The notes: generated from the letters alone by a model not told the origin. A DNA stretch of 64,000 nucleotides from Raphanus sativus (GCF_000801105.2 NC_079516.1:30541643-30605642), one strand, 5' to 3'. Positions 43,742 through 55,502 are shown, counted from the stretch's first letter. Made by a program: numbers and translations.

Positions 43742-45355
43742 CTAAAGCTGGAGCTGATCCTCATGAACTTCCTTAGGTGACAAAGGTACCAGCACTGTCT
43801 TCTTTCCATTAAACTCAAAATAGTGCTTGTTGGTGAAACCATCACGAACCACTCGCCTATCAAACTGCCATGGTCTACAAAGAAGGATATGGCTAGCTTC
43901 CATTGGTAATACATCACACAAGACTTCATCCTCATATCTACCAATGGCTATAGGTACCAGCACTTGATTGGAGACTCGCATCTCACCTTTCTCATTGAGC
44001 CATTGCAGCCGGTAAGGTCTAGGATGTTTCTGTACTTTCAGACCCAATTTCTTCACCATGGTCTCACTAGCTACATTGACACAGCTTCCACCATCAATAA
44101 TAAGGCTGCACACCTTTCCCTGAACCAAACACCTAGTGTAGAAGAGGTTCTCACGCTGCTCAGTTTCTTCAGTCTTAGTTTGCAAGTTCAAGAGTCTTCT
44201 TGTCACCAACAACCTTCCTTTAACCGGTTCTACTTCACTTTCTTCACCAGACTTTTCCAGATCAGAACCGGAGTGCTCTTCTTCTGATTCATACTCTCCA
44301 TTCTCAAGTAGAATCATAACCTTCTTGTTGGTGCACTCATTGGCATAATGTCCTCTTCCTTGACACTTAAAACACTTAACATCTCTAGTTCTAGAGCTTG
44401 TAGCTTCTGCCTTGCCTTTCCCTTTGATGTATGGGATGCTAGGCTTGGATTCTTCTTTCTGCTGAGGCTTGCTGTCCTTCAGATGAGATGGTTTCTCTTC
44501 TTTAGTGTACTGATACTTGCTGTACCCATAGTTGCCTCGCGAGTGATGCTTTCCCTTAATCTGTTGCTCCACCAGAATAGCTTTGTGCAACATCTCTTCT
44601 ATCTCTATATAGTGCTGCATCTCCACACTGTCTTGTATCTCGCGGTTAAGCCCTCCAAGAAACCTTGCCATAGTAGCTTCTCTGTCCTCAGATATACCAG
44701 CCCTCAACATCAGCAACTCCATCTCCTGGTAGTACTCTTCCACAGTCTTGGATCCTTGTGTAAGTCTCCTCAATCTTTGATGAAGATCCCGGTGGTAGTG
44801 GTTAGGCACAAACCTCTTGCGCATAAGAGACTTCATCTCTTGCCAAGTATCAACTGGATACTCTTGATTCATCCTCCTAGTAGTCACCAGTTGATCCCAC
44901 CAGCTCAAAGCATAATCATAGAACTCAGTTGCAGCAAATTGAATCCTCTGAGCATTGGTGTAGTGTCGGCAGTTGAATACAATCTCAATCTTCTTCTCCC
45001 ACTCAAGATAAGCATCATGATCAACTTTGCCATGGAAGGGAGGGATTTTAAGCTTCAAACCAGAAAGCTCATCACGGTAAGGTCTTCTTTCATCATGATC
45101 ACGACGAGTTCTCCTTCTACTACCTCGTGATGCTGAGGAAGAACCACTTCTCCCACTTCTGTGGCGCTCATAGTAGTTATCAGTCTCCTGTGAACCAGCA
45201 TGCTCTTGTGGAGTGTGAGTTCGACGGTTCCTTCTGGACTCATTACTGTGACCTTGACCAGTAGCTTGTCTGATTTCATTTCTGATCTCTTTCATGTTTT
45301 CATTCATCATCTCAGTCATGCTTTCCAACATGGTTTGCTTCAACTGAGCGGCCAT
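43742..45355 (-). CDS. CRM-like gag and protease
   Basis: 537 codons from ATG 45355. After a charged N-terminus, the gag domain covers about 95-265 (LKIPPFHGKVDHDAYLEWEK … RFVPNHYHRDLHQRL). A CCHC zinc knuckle (CFKCQGRGHYANEC, about 327-340) binds RNA. An acidic linker follows, then a protease with LIIDGGSCVNVAS near 423-435, where Asp-Gly-Gly replaces the usual Asp-Ser/Thr-Gly, as is common in this clade. The frame ends at TAG just before a Lys-rich stretch that continues in phase toward RT, so this stop looks like a lesion in a single gag-pol frame. Confidence 0.85.
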   Translation of the reverse strand: MAAQLKQTMLESMTEMMNENMKEIRNEIRQATGQGHSNESRRNRRTHTPQEHAGSQETDNYYERHRSGRSGSSSASRGSRRRTRRDHDERRPYRDELSGLKLKIPPFHGKVDHDAYLEWEKKIEIVFNCRHYTNAQRIQFAATEFYDYALSWWDQLVTTRRMNQEYPVDTWQEMKSLMRKRFVPNHYHRDLHQRLRRLTQGSKTVEEYYQEMELLMLRAGISEDREATMARFLGGLNREIQDSVEMQHYIEIEEMLHKAILVEQQIKGKHHSRGNYGYSKYQYTKEEKPSHLKDSKPQQKEESKPSIPYIKGKGKAEATSSRTRDVKCFKCQGRGHYANECTNKKVMILLENGEYESEEEHSGSDLEKSGEESEVEPVKGRLLVTRRLLNLQTKTEETEQRENLFYTRCLVQGKVCSLIIDGGSCVNVASETMVKKLGLKVQKHPRPYRLQWLNEKGEMRVSNQVLVPIAIGRYEDEVLCDVLPMEASHILLCRPWQFDRRVVRDGFTNKHYFEFNGKKTVLVPLSPKEVHEDQLQL

Positions 45356-46040
45356 TGCTTATATCAACAGTTTGTTCTTTCTCATCAAGTCTGCTTCCTC
45401 ATCAGTCTCGTTGCCCATTGTTACCAGACTTGAGAAAATTAGGCACCAGACTTGAGAAAATTAGGCACCAGACTTGACTGTAGCTACAGTACTCGCCCAT
45501 CAAGGAAGAAGCTGCTTATATCTTGATCTTTGTTCACCACTCTTCAATCACAAAAGTGTTTACCTGAAATCAATAACAAACTCAGCCAGTAAAAGAGTTC
45601 GAAATCAAAATCAAATAAGGACACAAAACAAGAAATGAAACATGCTGCAAGGATCTCAAGAGTCTTTTCAAAAATCACAAGATCAACACTGTCTATTTAT
45701 CAGATTTCAACAAAACAAGATCAGATCTATCAATCTTACACAGGTTAATCAACAGATAGGATGATAAACTGACATAAACAATAGATCTAACACAACAGTA
45801 ACAAGATTTGAACAGATCCAGAGTAGATCTATAAGATAAACTCTTAGATCTATCAATTTCGAAACAACAAATCTCAGATCTATCAGTTTTGAAACACACA
45901 ACAACAGATCTAGCAATACTGAAATGAAAGTGCATCAAATCGACAGAAACAACACAACAAAACTCAGATCTATCAATGGTTATGAAAGCCAAGAACAGAT
46001 CGAGTGAAAGTTTGAAGAAAACTAGTACTTCCCTATCCAG

Positions 46041-46057
46041 ATTTGCTCTGATACCAC
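46041..46057 (-). other. Primer binding site (tRNA-Met) of the CRM-like element
   Basis: Minus strand TGGTATCAGAGCAAATC, directly inside the 5' LTR. Confidence 0.85.
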
Positions 46058-46058
46058 A

Positions 46059-46863
46059 TAATACACTCCTAGGATGCTTCTCTGGATGGTAAGGGGATAG
46101 ATCCTTGCAAGTAGAGAATCCGAGACTCAATCTTCTTCAAGGTTTGTGGATTGTATGGTGACACAAAGAGTTATGGAAGGGACTCCTTGATACTCCTAAG
46201 TAATCAATCTCGGATATGACACACTCGGATATGACACACCAAGAAGGATTACTCTTGTGGGTTTGTTAGATATGACACACTAACAAGGACTCAAGAGATC
46301 TCAGACTACAAAGAAGCTTGCAGCCGACAGTGAGAGAGACAAGAGTCTGAAAATAATTGATTGGATACTTCATTTAGGGTTTCCGAGCACATATATATAG
46401 AGAGAGCAAGGAACATGCTCCTTGGTCTCTTAATGTATCATAAAATCAAACCATAGTCTAAAATAAAACATAAGATAAAATATGGAAGTCTGAAAATCCT
46501 AAGTACATCAAATGAGTGATAGGAAAGCAACATATGGCCTCGTTAAAAACCTATCTTTGGAAAACCCAGTGGGACAAAACCAAAGATAGGGAAAAAGAGC
46601 ACACATATGTTACTTGCTCATTTGATGACTATCTAGAAAAAGAAATAGCTTGAATTGTGGTAAGTGTGTCTAGATTGATCAAGCTTCTTCCAAGACTTTC
46701 TTCTTGCTTCATGGATGTCTTAAGTAGTCCTCCAATGGCTTCTTTGAGTTGCTTGCTTCTGGCTCGAGTCATGGGATCCTTAGGCATTGTGAGAGCATCT
46801 TCATCAGTTGGTTCCTCCATGGTCGCCTTGTCTTCTTTGCTTTACTGGTCCATGATCATATCA
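46059..46863 (-). repeat. 5' LTR of the CRM-like element
   Basis: 805 bp, same ends as the 3' LTR. It carries the duplicate of the pol C-terminal coding stretch (minus frame 46820-46629), which is a copy and not a separate gene. Confidence 0.9.
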
Positions 46864-46881
46864 GGATTTCTAAGCACGATT

Positions 46882-48943
46882 ATGGATCCAAATCAATCTG
46901 GAATCCCTCAACAAAGAACCGACAACGCCGATCCGATCGGAGCCGATCAAGGGATCAACCTACCGATCGGATCAGCTAACGTGAGCGGGATCAACGATCT
47001 GACCCAGATCCTGCAAGCTCCTTCAGCCGGAGTCCCTCCTCCCGATCGATCCGGACCCCGAGTCTGGAGTCGAACTGGAGATAGATCTCCGATAGACAGT
47101 TCGCTAACCCGAACTCAACCAATAAGACTGATTTCCCCCATACAAATAACCCAAGCAAGGGAGGAAGTCGCAGAGCTTCGAGGCACGGTTCGAGCTCTCC
47201 TAGACAAAGCTCAGGAGCAGGAAATTGCTCATCGAGCAATTACAACTAGGCTAGAACAAACCGAAAGAGAATTCGCCGAACATCGAGCTAGCATTTAGGA
47301 CAGATCCCAGACGAATCCGCTGCCTCGAGCACCAAACGGCGGAGCTTTCGGGACCCCCGGTTTCTCGAGTGCTTGATCGGGACATTATCCCGGAGATAAT
47401 TCGCTTAACAACACGTATACTAGCCCGATCCCCCGAAACCTAAGTTTCAATGGAACCGGAGAAAACTCAACACGAACCCAAAGCTCCCCGATCACACCTC
47501 TTCGTACCAATGGTGTCACCAGAAGAGCCAACAGAGTTCGATTCGAGACCCCGTCTTCGAACCAACGAGCTTCCAGAGTCCATCACTCAACGACGGAAGA
47601 TTTCGAGCTACCTGGCACGGGTCTCGACCAGAGTAGACGAAACGAAGTGCCGCCCTTTTCTCCTACCGCCATTGGAACTCCGCGAAGAGATGACTTGAGG
47701 ACCGATGGAGGAAATGGGAACTTCCAGGAGTACATCGATAAAAACGATACCGAACTCAAACGACTACACACCATTATGCACATGGCAACAAGCGCAGCCC
47801 CAGTTATCGATCTCGCTATTGAGGAAACCCGAAGGACCCCCTCACAGAAAGAATCTCGGGGATGAAGCTAAGCACCATCGGGAAAATTAAATTCCCCGAG
47901 TACTTTGGAAACTCAGACCCTAAAGCTCACATCCGAGCCTTTAGACTCGCGATATCCAGAGCGCATCTCAACGACGATGAAAATGAGGCAGGGTACTGTC
48001 GTTTCTTCGCAGAGAACCTCACGGGCTCCACCCTAGAATGGTTCGCCGGCCTAGAAGAAAATTCGATCGATAACTTCACACAACTAGTGTCGGCGTTCCT
48101 AAAGCAGTACTCGATGTTCATAGAAACCAGAACAACCGAAGCCGATCTATGGAACCTCAAACAAGCACCCTTCGAGCCTCTAAGAGCTTACATAAATAAA
48201 TTTAGAAAAATCAAAGCGAAAATCGCAAACCTCAACGATGGAGTGGCTCTCGCCGCCTAAAGAATGGTGTGTGGTTCTCCTCTAAATTCAAAGAAGAAAT
48301 GTCGGTCAGGGCCCCAGTGTCACTAGATGACGCGCTGCATCGAGCATCATTCTTCGCAGCGTACGAAGAGGACGTAGCTAACTTGAAAGAACAATTTTTG
48401 GCAAGCAAAAATGCCGCCAGGAAAAAGACTTCGACAACTAAAGAAGCACCGACCAAAGGTCAACATTCTTACGCAATAGATAACTCCACGAAAAACAAAT
48501 CATCGACTGTCGACCTGAACAAGCATTACGACTTCCACAAACGGAAAGGACATTCCACTGAGGAATGTCGAGCTGCGTTACGCGAAAAGGAGAGAAGGGA
48601 GGAAGAAGAAAACTCTCAAGAAGATGAACCCCCTTCGACTCCAAAAAGCGATAAAAAGCCGAAAACGTCTTCCTACAAAAGGGCTCGGGAGGTGGAGGCC
48701 GAATCACCAAACTCGCCACCACCCGCTCCCAAAAAGCGGGTCGACATGATCTCGCTAAGCACAAACAGGCGAGATCGATACGACGTCCAAGGTACGACAG
48801 CGACCTCGACGCAAGGAAACATAACAATCACTCTCGGACTCCATGAAGAATTCGACCTTGTACCAAAAAGACAACCGATCAAGCCAAAACTAGCTAATAG
48901 AATTACAAAACTCAGAAAGCATTTAGAGGAGATGAGGCCATAA
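46882..48943 (+). pseudogene. Tat-like gag of the outer element, broken
   Basis: Starts MDPNQSGIPQQRTDN at ATG 46882, just after the CRM insertion. It is Arg/Pro-rich, then reads VAELRGTVRALLDKAQEQE (coiled). A stop at 47296-47298 and a second near 47374 interrupt it. Further frames carry EYIDKNDTELKRLHTIMHMA and the gag core at 47862-48260 (KIKFPEYFGNSDPKAHIRAF, then GYCRFFAENLTGSTLEWFAG). After another break, 48269-48943 holds the zinc-finger-like HYDFHKRKGHSTEEC, where the first Cys of the Tat-type motif is Tyr, and APKKRVDMIS. It is homologous to the minus-strand gag at 55603-58599 in the neighbouring element. Confidence 0.85.
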
Positions 48944-48999
48944 GAACTCAGAAACCGAAATAAAAACAGCATGCAGCAGCCCAGCTACAAGCTGTCTAG

Positions 49000-49531
49000 G
49001 GGGCAAAGGCAATACCAGTCCGCATGGAGAAAGAAATGGCTCCCCCCACTATAAACAGTCAGATCATACGACGTATTGATTTTATCTATGGAGGATCAAA
49101 ATTCTGCAACTCCGTCAACTCAATTAAGGCTCACTAGCGGAGAATCCAAGAACCTCTTTCCGGCCCTGACCACGAAATTACATTCGACGAGAATGAAACC
49201 GCAGGCCTTGATCAACCACACGACGACGCCCTCGTTTTACGACTCGATGTCGGAGGATGCGAGCTCTCACGGATCATGATCGATACCGGAAGCTCAGCCG
49301 ATGTCCTATTCTACGATGCCTTCAAACGAATGGGATTCACCAAAACTCTCCTTAAACAAGAACCAACCCCGCTCATCGGATTCACAGGAGAAACAACTTA
49401 CTCCCTAGGATCTATCGAGCTCGCAGTCACTACCGGAGACGTTAGGAAGATCGTGGAGTTCATCGTAATAGATCGACCGGCACCGTTCAATGCTATCTTA
49501 GGAAGACCCTGGCTATACAGTATGAAAGCAG
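49000..49531 (+). pseudogene. Tat-like protease of the outer element, truncated
   Basis: Frames read IDFIYGGSKFCNS, ITFDENETAGL, then SRIMIDTGSSADVLFYDAF (Asp-Thr-Gly active site, about 49273-49320) and NAILGRPWLYSMKAV. Coding stops exactly where the LTR at 49532 begins, so RT and integrase of this element are not attached here. Confidence 0.85.
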
Positions 49532-50067
49532 TGTGAGGGGTTAAACTCACACCTAGATTTCAGATCAGGTTCAGTGTTTAGAAAAGATTAGGGAAAGATA
49601 ATCGCGGGCTGAATTCCGTAAGAACTTGTAGAATGAATGATGATTTTATTGATGATTTTGGTAAAGAATGGTTACAAGGAACGTTCTCTGATGATTACAA
49701 AGATAATGAGAATGTTACAAAGATCATGAAAGTATTGTGTCGAATAAGGGTTGAATCATTCTTCTTTCTTGATTTGCTTTCTCTTTAAATAGCCTCAGGT
49801 CCCGCTTGATCGTCATCAACTGGTTCCCGAGATCTTCTCCGTTTATTGAGGAATCCGCAACAGCTTCCCTTTGACCGAGTTCTGCGCTCCTTCTGTTACG
49901 ACGTGAGCTTCCTCTTCTCCGTGACCTCTTTGGTAAAAGTCCTTAGCTCTCAGCCTCCGGCTCCAGCTTAGCTCCTTTTAGATATCGAGCTCGTGATGGG
50001 CCTGTCGTGGCCTGTTATCATCTTTTATTATTCAGAGTCAGCTACCGGGCCATATTCGGGCCCAACA
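49532..50067 (-). repeat. 3' LTR of the second Tat-like element
   Basis: Plus strand TGTGAGGGG … GGGCCCAACA. The purine-rich tract of the element (minus GAGCTGGGGGCAAC) is adjacent at about 50068-50081. Confidence 0.8.
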
Positions 50068-50508
50068 GTTGCCCCCAGCTCTCGAGATTAGGTTTCGTTA
50101 TTCTCGGGAGCTAGACCTAGCCGCCCAAGCTAGATTCTCTTGTTGAGATCATGATTACTAGCTATCTCAACCATATTTATTTTTATCTGATCGAACGGCT
50201 GTAAATTCCCTTCGATTAAATCGATGGTTTGGATTAATAGGAGTTTGAAATGTAGTTTTCGATTTTCGAGACATGATGGGATATAAAGCTGCGAGTATTA
50301 ACTACATGTCTCTCCACTTCCTCCACGCCTCCGACGGTTTCCAAGGTAACTTCTCCCTCTTCCTTTATTTTACGGCACGTTTTTTTCTTTTTTTTTATCT
50401 CTGTTTCGAATTCGATTTTCATCCCTAAGTTCTTTAGAGAGTTCATTCTTGCTCATCTCAACCCGATCCTTCCTTTTTTGCCTCTCCTCTCTTTTCCTTT
50501 TACTTACA

Positions 50509-51202
50509 ATGAGTAAGAAAGAAAGCTCCGGCGCAATTCAAATCTCCACTTCCGGTGCTCGTCTTATGAAGGTCAAACAAGAAACCGGAGAGAAGATGAA
50601 AGACACCGGGAAGAAGAAAGTTAAAGACTCGATCGGGGCAAGAGTCAAAAGGATGAAGAAGAAAGGTGGCAAGAGCGCCTCCTCTGGACCTCACTTTCCG
50701 TCGCTCTTAAGGAGCCAAGACGTTACCAACCTTATCGTTCAAGCCCATGGCAAGAGTGACCTAGCTAGGGATTGTAACGAAGACGAAACCCCCGAAACCG
50801 TTCCGGAGGGTTGGTTCTGCGTTCATGAGAAGTACATCGCTAAGTGCCATCTTAGGTTTCCTCTCCCCACCCTCTTGCTAGACCTCCTAGATCACTATCA
50901 TCTGGCCCTTCCTCAACTTTGTCCCTCGGTTATCCGAGTGATAAACGGATTCATCACTAGGGCCAAAGAGGAAGGAGTTATTGTGGGTTTGACCGAGCTG
51001 ATGAGTCTCTTTTCGATAAAGGAGAGTACTTCCAAGGATGGTGGAAGCGGTACCTACTACCTCCCCGGTCGTCCAGGGTTAGGCGTCTTCAAGTTTACGG
51101 CCAGTGATGATGACTGGCGGAAGAAGTACTTTTATGTCAAGATTGACCCCTCGACGGTTCCTGTAGGCCGAGACCTCAGGACCTCTTGGTCTGATATCTC
51201 TG
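50509..51202 (+). CDS. Antisense gene of the Tat-like element, exon 1 (putative gypsy-type transposon protein)
   Basis: ATG 50509 opens a Lys-rich N-terminus (KMKDTGKKKVKDSIGARVKR) followed by the domain of plant 'putative gypsy type transposon' proteins (PF04195 type): EGWFCVHEKYIAKCHLRFPL, then LLDHYHLALPQLCPSVIRVI, then YYLPGRPGLGVFKFTASDDD. Donor GTTAGG at 51203. It is transcribed opposite to gag and integrase, as in related Tat elements such as RIRE2 and Grande. Function is unknown; the basic N-terminus suggests a nuclear protein. Downstream exons follow with matching phases. Confidence 0.75.
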
Positions 51203-51276
51203 GTTAGGAGTTTAGGGAAGTTTGCATTTTTATTTTGCTTATCGTGATGTGTTAACTGCTTTTGATTAACTTGTAG

Positions 51277-51450
51277 AGATTGAGGATCCTATCAAGTTAT
51301 CCGGTAAACTTACCAGAGCTCTCCATAGGAAGCTGCAGCATAGTCCCAATAACTGGGCAGCTTATACCACTACGAGAGTCGGATCGGCCAGGTTTCCTGA
51401 ACGATACCAGACGTCCTTCCCTGATTCAGTGACGGTTGCTGGTTTAGATG
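51277..51450 (+). CDS. Antisense gene, exon 2
   Basis: Acceptor TTGTAG, donor GTAACC. Encodes EDPIKLSGKLTRALHRKLQH … DSVTVAGLD in the phase left by exon 1. Confidence 0.7.
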
Positions 51451-51529
51451 GTAACCTTCTACTCCTAATTCATGATTTTTACTGTCTGAATTTGTCTCAT
51501 GTGATTAATGAATCTTTTTCATGATTTAG

Positions 51530-52093
51530 TTTCTGAGGGTGATTCAGTTTTCGAAGTTTCATCCGGAGCAAGTACTTCCGAGAAGACTCAATCACAGAAG
51601 ATGCCTATTCAGCCTTCCTTCCGTTCCAGGGGTAGATCGACCAAGGCTGCCAGCTCCTCTAGAGGAAGTGACAAGAACCAAGGAGGATCCTTCCTTGACT
51701 CTGTGAAGGAGGCTCTTGACGAAGGAGGCTCTGCTCCTGCTAAAGGTGTTGGCTCTTTGGAGCCTAAAGTTCAGGAAGTTGGCCTTCCCTCCGAGGTCCC
51801 GATGACTGAAGCTGATCCTCAAATGGTGAGGGACCCTCCAGAATTTGAGCCCCGAGGAGCAAGAGGTCCCGAACTGACCAGGTTGACAGACCTTCGAGGT
51901 CTTCCTCCTCCTCCTCTAGGGGAGGAACCGTTGGCTGGAACTTTGCTTATTCGAAGCCTGGACGGTTTTGGATGATTCGTGGGGTTTGGCTACTCTGATG
52001 AGGCATATGAAGAGTACCGGGTGTTCCCTCCCCTCGATCTCCAATCTCACGCACAAGGATGAGTACGTTGATATTGCCCATCATATGCGTCAG
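51530..52093 (+). pseudogene. Antisense gene, exon 3 (frameshifted)
   Basis: Acceptor GATTTAG, donor GTATGA. Begins VSEGDSVFEVSSGASTSEK, then a Pro/Glu-rich linker. The frame closes at 51975, but a shifted frame continues DDSWGLATLMRHMKSTG … DEYVDIAHHMRQ to the donor, so one indel lies near 51950-51975. Confidence 0.65.
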
Positions 52094-52165
52094 GTATGAA
52101 GTCTATTCCAACTTTTAGCTTTATCTTTGGAAGATTTTCGCTGAACCGTTTTTTGTTTTCTGTAG

Positions 52166-53002
52166 CTTGCTGGCGCTATTAACAGGGCTCAGTTCAAATT
52201 TGAGGACGCCGTTCACAATGCCCCCAGTGCTGAGGAATTAGCTCAGATCACTGAACTGGTCAAGGCCAACAAGGCTGAGCTCAATCAGACTCGGGCTCTG
52301 ATCTCGGATCTCCAAGCTGAGGTAAAGAGACTTGGCTCCAAATCCGATGCTCAGCAGGGGACAATCGAGAGCCAGTTGATAGATCTCCAGGTAAAGAATA
52401 GGAAGATTGGGGATTTGGATGCTGCTCGGAAGATAGCCGAGTATCAAGTCAACGAGCTGATTACTTCAACCCAGAGCAGCCAGAAGAACAAGGAAGCCGA
52501 GGTCAGGCTAGCCGTCCGGAGAGGAAAGAAGGAGGTAGCTGACGCATACAACAAAGTTCTGGTTGTTGTCAAGGAGAAGTTCTCCAAGAAGAAGGACTAA
52601 GTCGATCTCCTGGTTCATGCTCAAGAGATTCAAGCCAACACCGAGCTCCTGAAAGACATGCTGGACGGCGAGATTAAGAGTACGCAAGATGAGTATGATC
52701 GTTTGGTGGCGATGATGCCGGAGGCTGTTGCGGCGTACGAGAAGGCTCAGGTCTCAGATTTCTCGATCGACAAGCTCCCTCTTCCCCAACTCTCTGAGAG
52801 CTCAGGTACTTTCGAGGTTAATATGTTTAATCTCTCCTTTTCTGAAGAGTTCGGTTCTAATTTGGGATTTGTGGGTTCTTACTCAGCCCCAGTCGAAGCC
52901 GCCCTTGGAGGTAGCGATAAGGAGATGGAGGAGGAGGTTCCTGAGGAGGAAGATCCGGCTGGTAAGGGAGCTGAGAAGAGCTCAGATGACAAGGAAGTTT
53001 AA
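52166..53002 (+). pseudogene. Antisense gene, exon 4 (coiled coil, one internal stop)
   Basis: Acceptor TTTCTGTAG. Encodes LAGAINRAQFKFEDAVHNAP and a long coiled coil (ELVKANKAELNQTRALISDL onward). TAA at 52598-52600 interrupts KKKD*VDLLVHAQE, after which the frame resumes in phase to an acidic C-terminus (EEEVPEEEDPAGKG) and a stop at 53000-53002. With the exon 3 frameshift, this copy is probably non-functional. Confidence 0.7.
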
Positions 53003-53820
53003 GAGCTGAGGCTCTTTCATGTGTTCTTAGGATTTCCGCCCAATGGGCTTTGATTTCTTTTGTTTTAAGACTTATGGCCTGAGGAGGCTTTTAAACCTTT
53101 ATCTGTTCGTACTTTGAATCTTTGTTAGCCTGGGGAGGCTTTCAAACACTTGTTTAATTTCAAACTTGGTTTTCAGTTTTGTTTTGAGTTTTTGGCTTTA
53201 GTCGTAAAATATGACAAATTGATCATAATCGGATTTTATGATAAGTCTGGAAGACTTTGGTCGTTTTTAGTTCCTTAAGAGGAATTCTTGGAGTATCAGG
53301 ATTAGCTTAAGGTTTTTAGGAACCTAAGTTAAATTTGGACACCTTTGGTGGGGGTTCTTGGGAACCTGAATTTGTTTGTGGGATTTTAAGACCCATTGAG
53401 ACTTGCTTAGGATTTTAAGACCTTTCGAGGTTTGATAAGGATTTTAGGACCTTTGTAATTTAAGGATTTCAAGACCTTTGAGATTTGATAAGGATTTTAA
53501 GACCTTGGAAATTTGATAAGGATTTTAAGACCTTAGGTCCAGGTTCGTTGAGACCTGATATTGCTTGAAGGGTTTTAAGACCTTTAGTGGTTTATCAATT
53601 TTGATTTCGTTTGAAGGATTTCATGTCCTTAAAGATTGTTAAGGATTTTAAGACCTTAGGTCCAGGTTCGTAGAGACCTGAGCTAATCCGAAGGGTTTTT
53701 AGGACCCTAGGTCCGTGTTTGCAGGGACCTGTGTTGTTAAAGAATTGAGATATCGAGAATAATTGCTTTATTGATAATTGGATACATGGTATCATAGTAA
53801 TCATACAATTGCCGCTTGGG
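53003..53820 (+). repeat. Repeat-rich 3' flank of the antisense gene
   Basis: No gene. From about 53330 to 53720 a phrase AAGGATTTTAAGACCTT(T) recurs roughly ten times at 25-60 bp, with AGGTCCAGGTTCGTNGAGACC recurring between. It lies between the tail-to-tail antisense gene and integrase. Confidence 0.7.
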
Positions 53821-53963
53821 CTATGTGATTTTAATCAGACATATGCCTCATTTGGTTGTGGTGAACAAAGTGTTGAAATGATGTTGGGGCTGCACTCATG
53901 ACGGAGTTGCCTACGTACCCAGTCAAGGGATCAAGCCTAACGTAGTTCAGGAATTTTAGGTAC

Positions 53964-55228
53964 CTAATGATAATATCTCTTAAGATTCGTGGCGTTCCAC
54001 GATCTGATTTCAGGTACCCCGGTTCGCACCTTTCGGAGCTTGTAAACGCCAGGTCGTACCACATGGATGATCTGATAGGGACCTTCCCAGTTGGTTCCTA
54101 ACTTCCCAGCATCTGGTTCCTTGGTTCCTTCGAAAACTTTCCTAAGTACTAGGTCACCTACAGCGAACTGTCGGAGCCTGACTTTGGAATTGTACTGTCG
54201 TGCCATTGCTTGCTGATAGTTCTGAATGCGAATCAGAGCTCGGTCCCATCTTTCCTCGATTAGATCGAGGCTGTCAGTTAGGAGCTGATCATTAGCTGCG
54301 GGATTCGACGTACAGAGTTCCCGGCAGAGGCTACCAGCAATGGTTTCAGCTGGGACGACAGCTTCCATCCCATATGCTAAGGAGAAAGGGGTTTCTTCTG
54401 TAGCTTTTCGTGGGGTGGTTCGACATGCCCAAAGTACTTCAAGTAATTTTTCTGACCAGAGTTCCTTCTGGGTTCCGAGGCGTTTCTTGAGGTTTGCTAA
54501 TACTGACTTATTAGCAGCCTCCGCCTGTCCGTTTCCTTGAGGTCGGCGAGGTGTTGAGAAGGTCAGGCGGATATTCCACTTGTCTCAAAATATTTTGAAA
54601 TCGTGGGATATGAATTGTCCTCCATTGTCGGTTACGATTTCGTATGGGACGCCGTGTCTACACACGATTTCTTTCCACACAAATTGCTCGACCTCGACCC
54701 TGGTTACCTGTTGGAAAGCTTCAGCCTCTATCCATTTTGTGAAGTAGTCTGTTAGGACTAAGAGAAAGCGTAGCTTCTTCTTTCCACTTCCTGATGCTAC
54801 TAGTGGTCCCACGATGTCCATGGACCATCTTATAAATGGATAAGGGGCGGATATGTTGAACAGCTTTTCCGCAGGTTGGTGTATAATCGGTGCATGCCTC
54901 TGGCATTTGTCGCATGAAGAGGAATAGGCCTCACAGTCTGCAATAATGGTAGGCCAGAAATATCCTTGTCTTTTGATTCTGATGGCTAGAGCTCTTCCTC
55001 CAGAGTGGTTCCCGCAGGAGCCGTCGTGCATTTCCTTCATGAGTCTCATAGCAACGAGGCTATGGACGCATTTTAGGTAAGGTCCGGAAATGCTTCGTTT
55101 GAGGAGGACAGATTCAGTTACGCAATATCTCGCGCTTAATGCTTTGAGCTTTCGAGCCTCCCATTTATTGGGTGGAGTTTTTCCTTCCAGGATGTATTGC
55201 GTGATTGGAATTCTCCAATCCTCTCTCC
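53964..55228 (-). pseudogene. Tat-like integrase
   Basis: Minus strand: an upstream stretch (WRIPITQYILEGKTPPNKWE), the zinc finger (HDGSCGNHSGGRALA … SSCDKCQRHAP), and the catalytic core (WSMDIVGPL, then IVTDNGGQFISHDF, then [18 protein letters not shown] with the final Glu lineage motif). The C-terminal part is at 54368-53964 ([30 protein letters not shown]). One stop (TGA near 54587-54585, after HDFKIF) breaks the core. RT and RNase H, which should precede it, are absent. Without the stop, the DDE residues look present. Confidence 0.85.
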
Positions 55229-55502
55229 CTACAACTTTGTTATGAAGAGACGAGGGAGGTTCCTGTTCGGGACCTGGTGTCGTGGTGCCCCCGGAGGTAT
55301 TGGTAGGATTGGGCTCCAGGGAGTCTGAATTCCGAGGAATACCTCCAGATGAATTTTGGAGAGCTGAACGGCTTCTGGTTTCAACTCTGCAGACGAGTGG
55401 GTCCGAGTTGGTGCCCCCGGGGGTATTCTTGAGATCAGGCTCCAGGGAGTCTGAATTTCGAGGAATACCTTCCGTGATTTGGATTGTGTTCCCGGAGGTA
55501 TG

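Larger units (their letters stand above)
40159..46863 (-). mobile_element. Complete CRM-like Ty3/gypsy element, nested in the outer element's leader
   Basis: Flanked by GGATT (40154-40158 and 46864-46868). LTRs are 790 bp (40159-40948) and 805 bp (46059-46863); the 15-bp difference is a tandem duplication of TCGGATATGACACAC near 46206-46235. A tRNA-Met primer site and a purine tract (GAGGGAGGGGA on the minus strand, 40959-40949) are present. The order gag-protease-RT-RNase H-integrase is complete, and pol runs into the 3' LTR, a feature of the CRM (centromeric) clade. Near-identical LTRs imply a recent insertion, yet three lesions break the polyprotein. Confidence 0.9.

Noticed and set aside
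44348..45130. 260-codon plus-strand frame
   Set aside because: Antisense shadow of the CRM-like gag, which has clear gag, zinc-knuckle and protease motifs on the other strand.
46629..46820. 63-codon minus frame in the CRM 5' LTR as a separate gene
   Set aside because: It is the LTR duplicate of the pol C-terminus encoded at 40714-40948.
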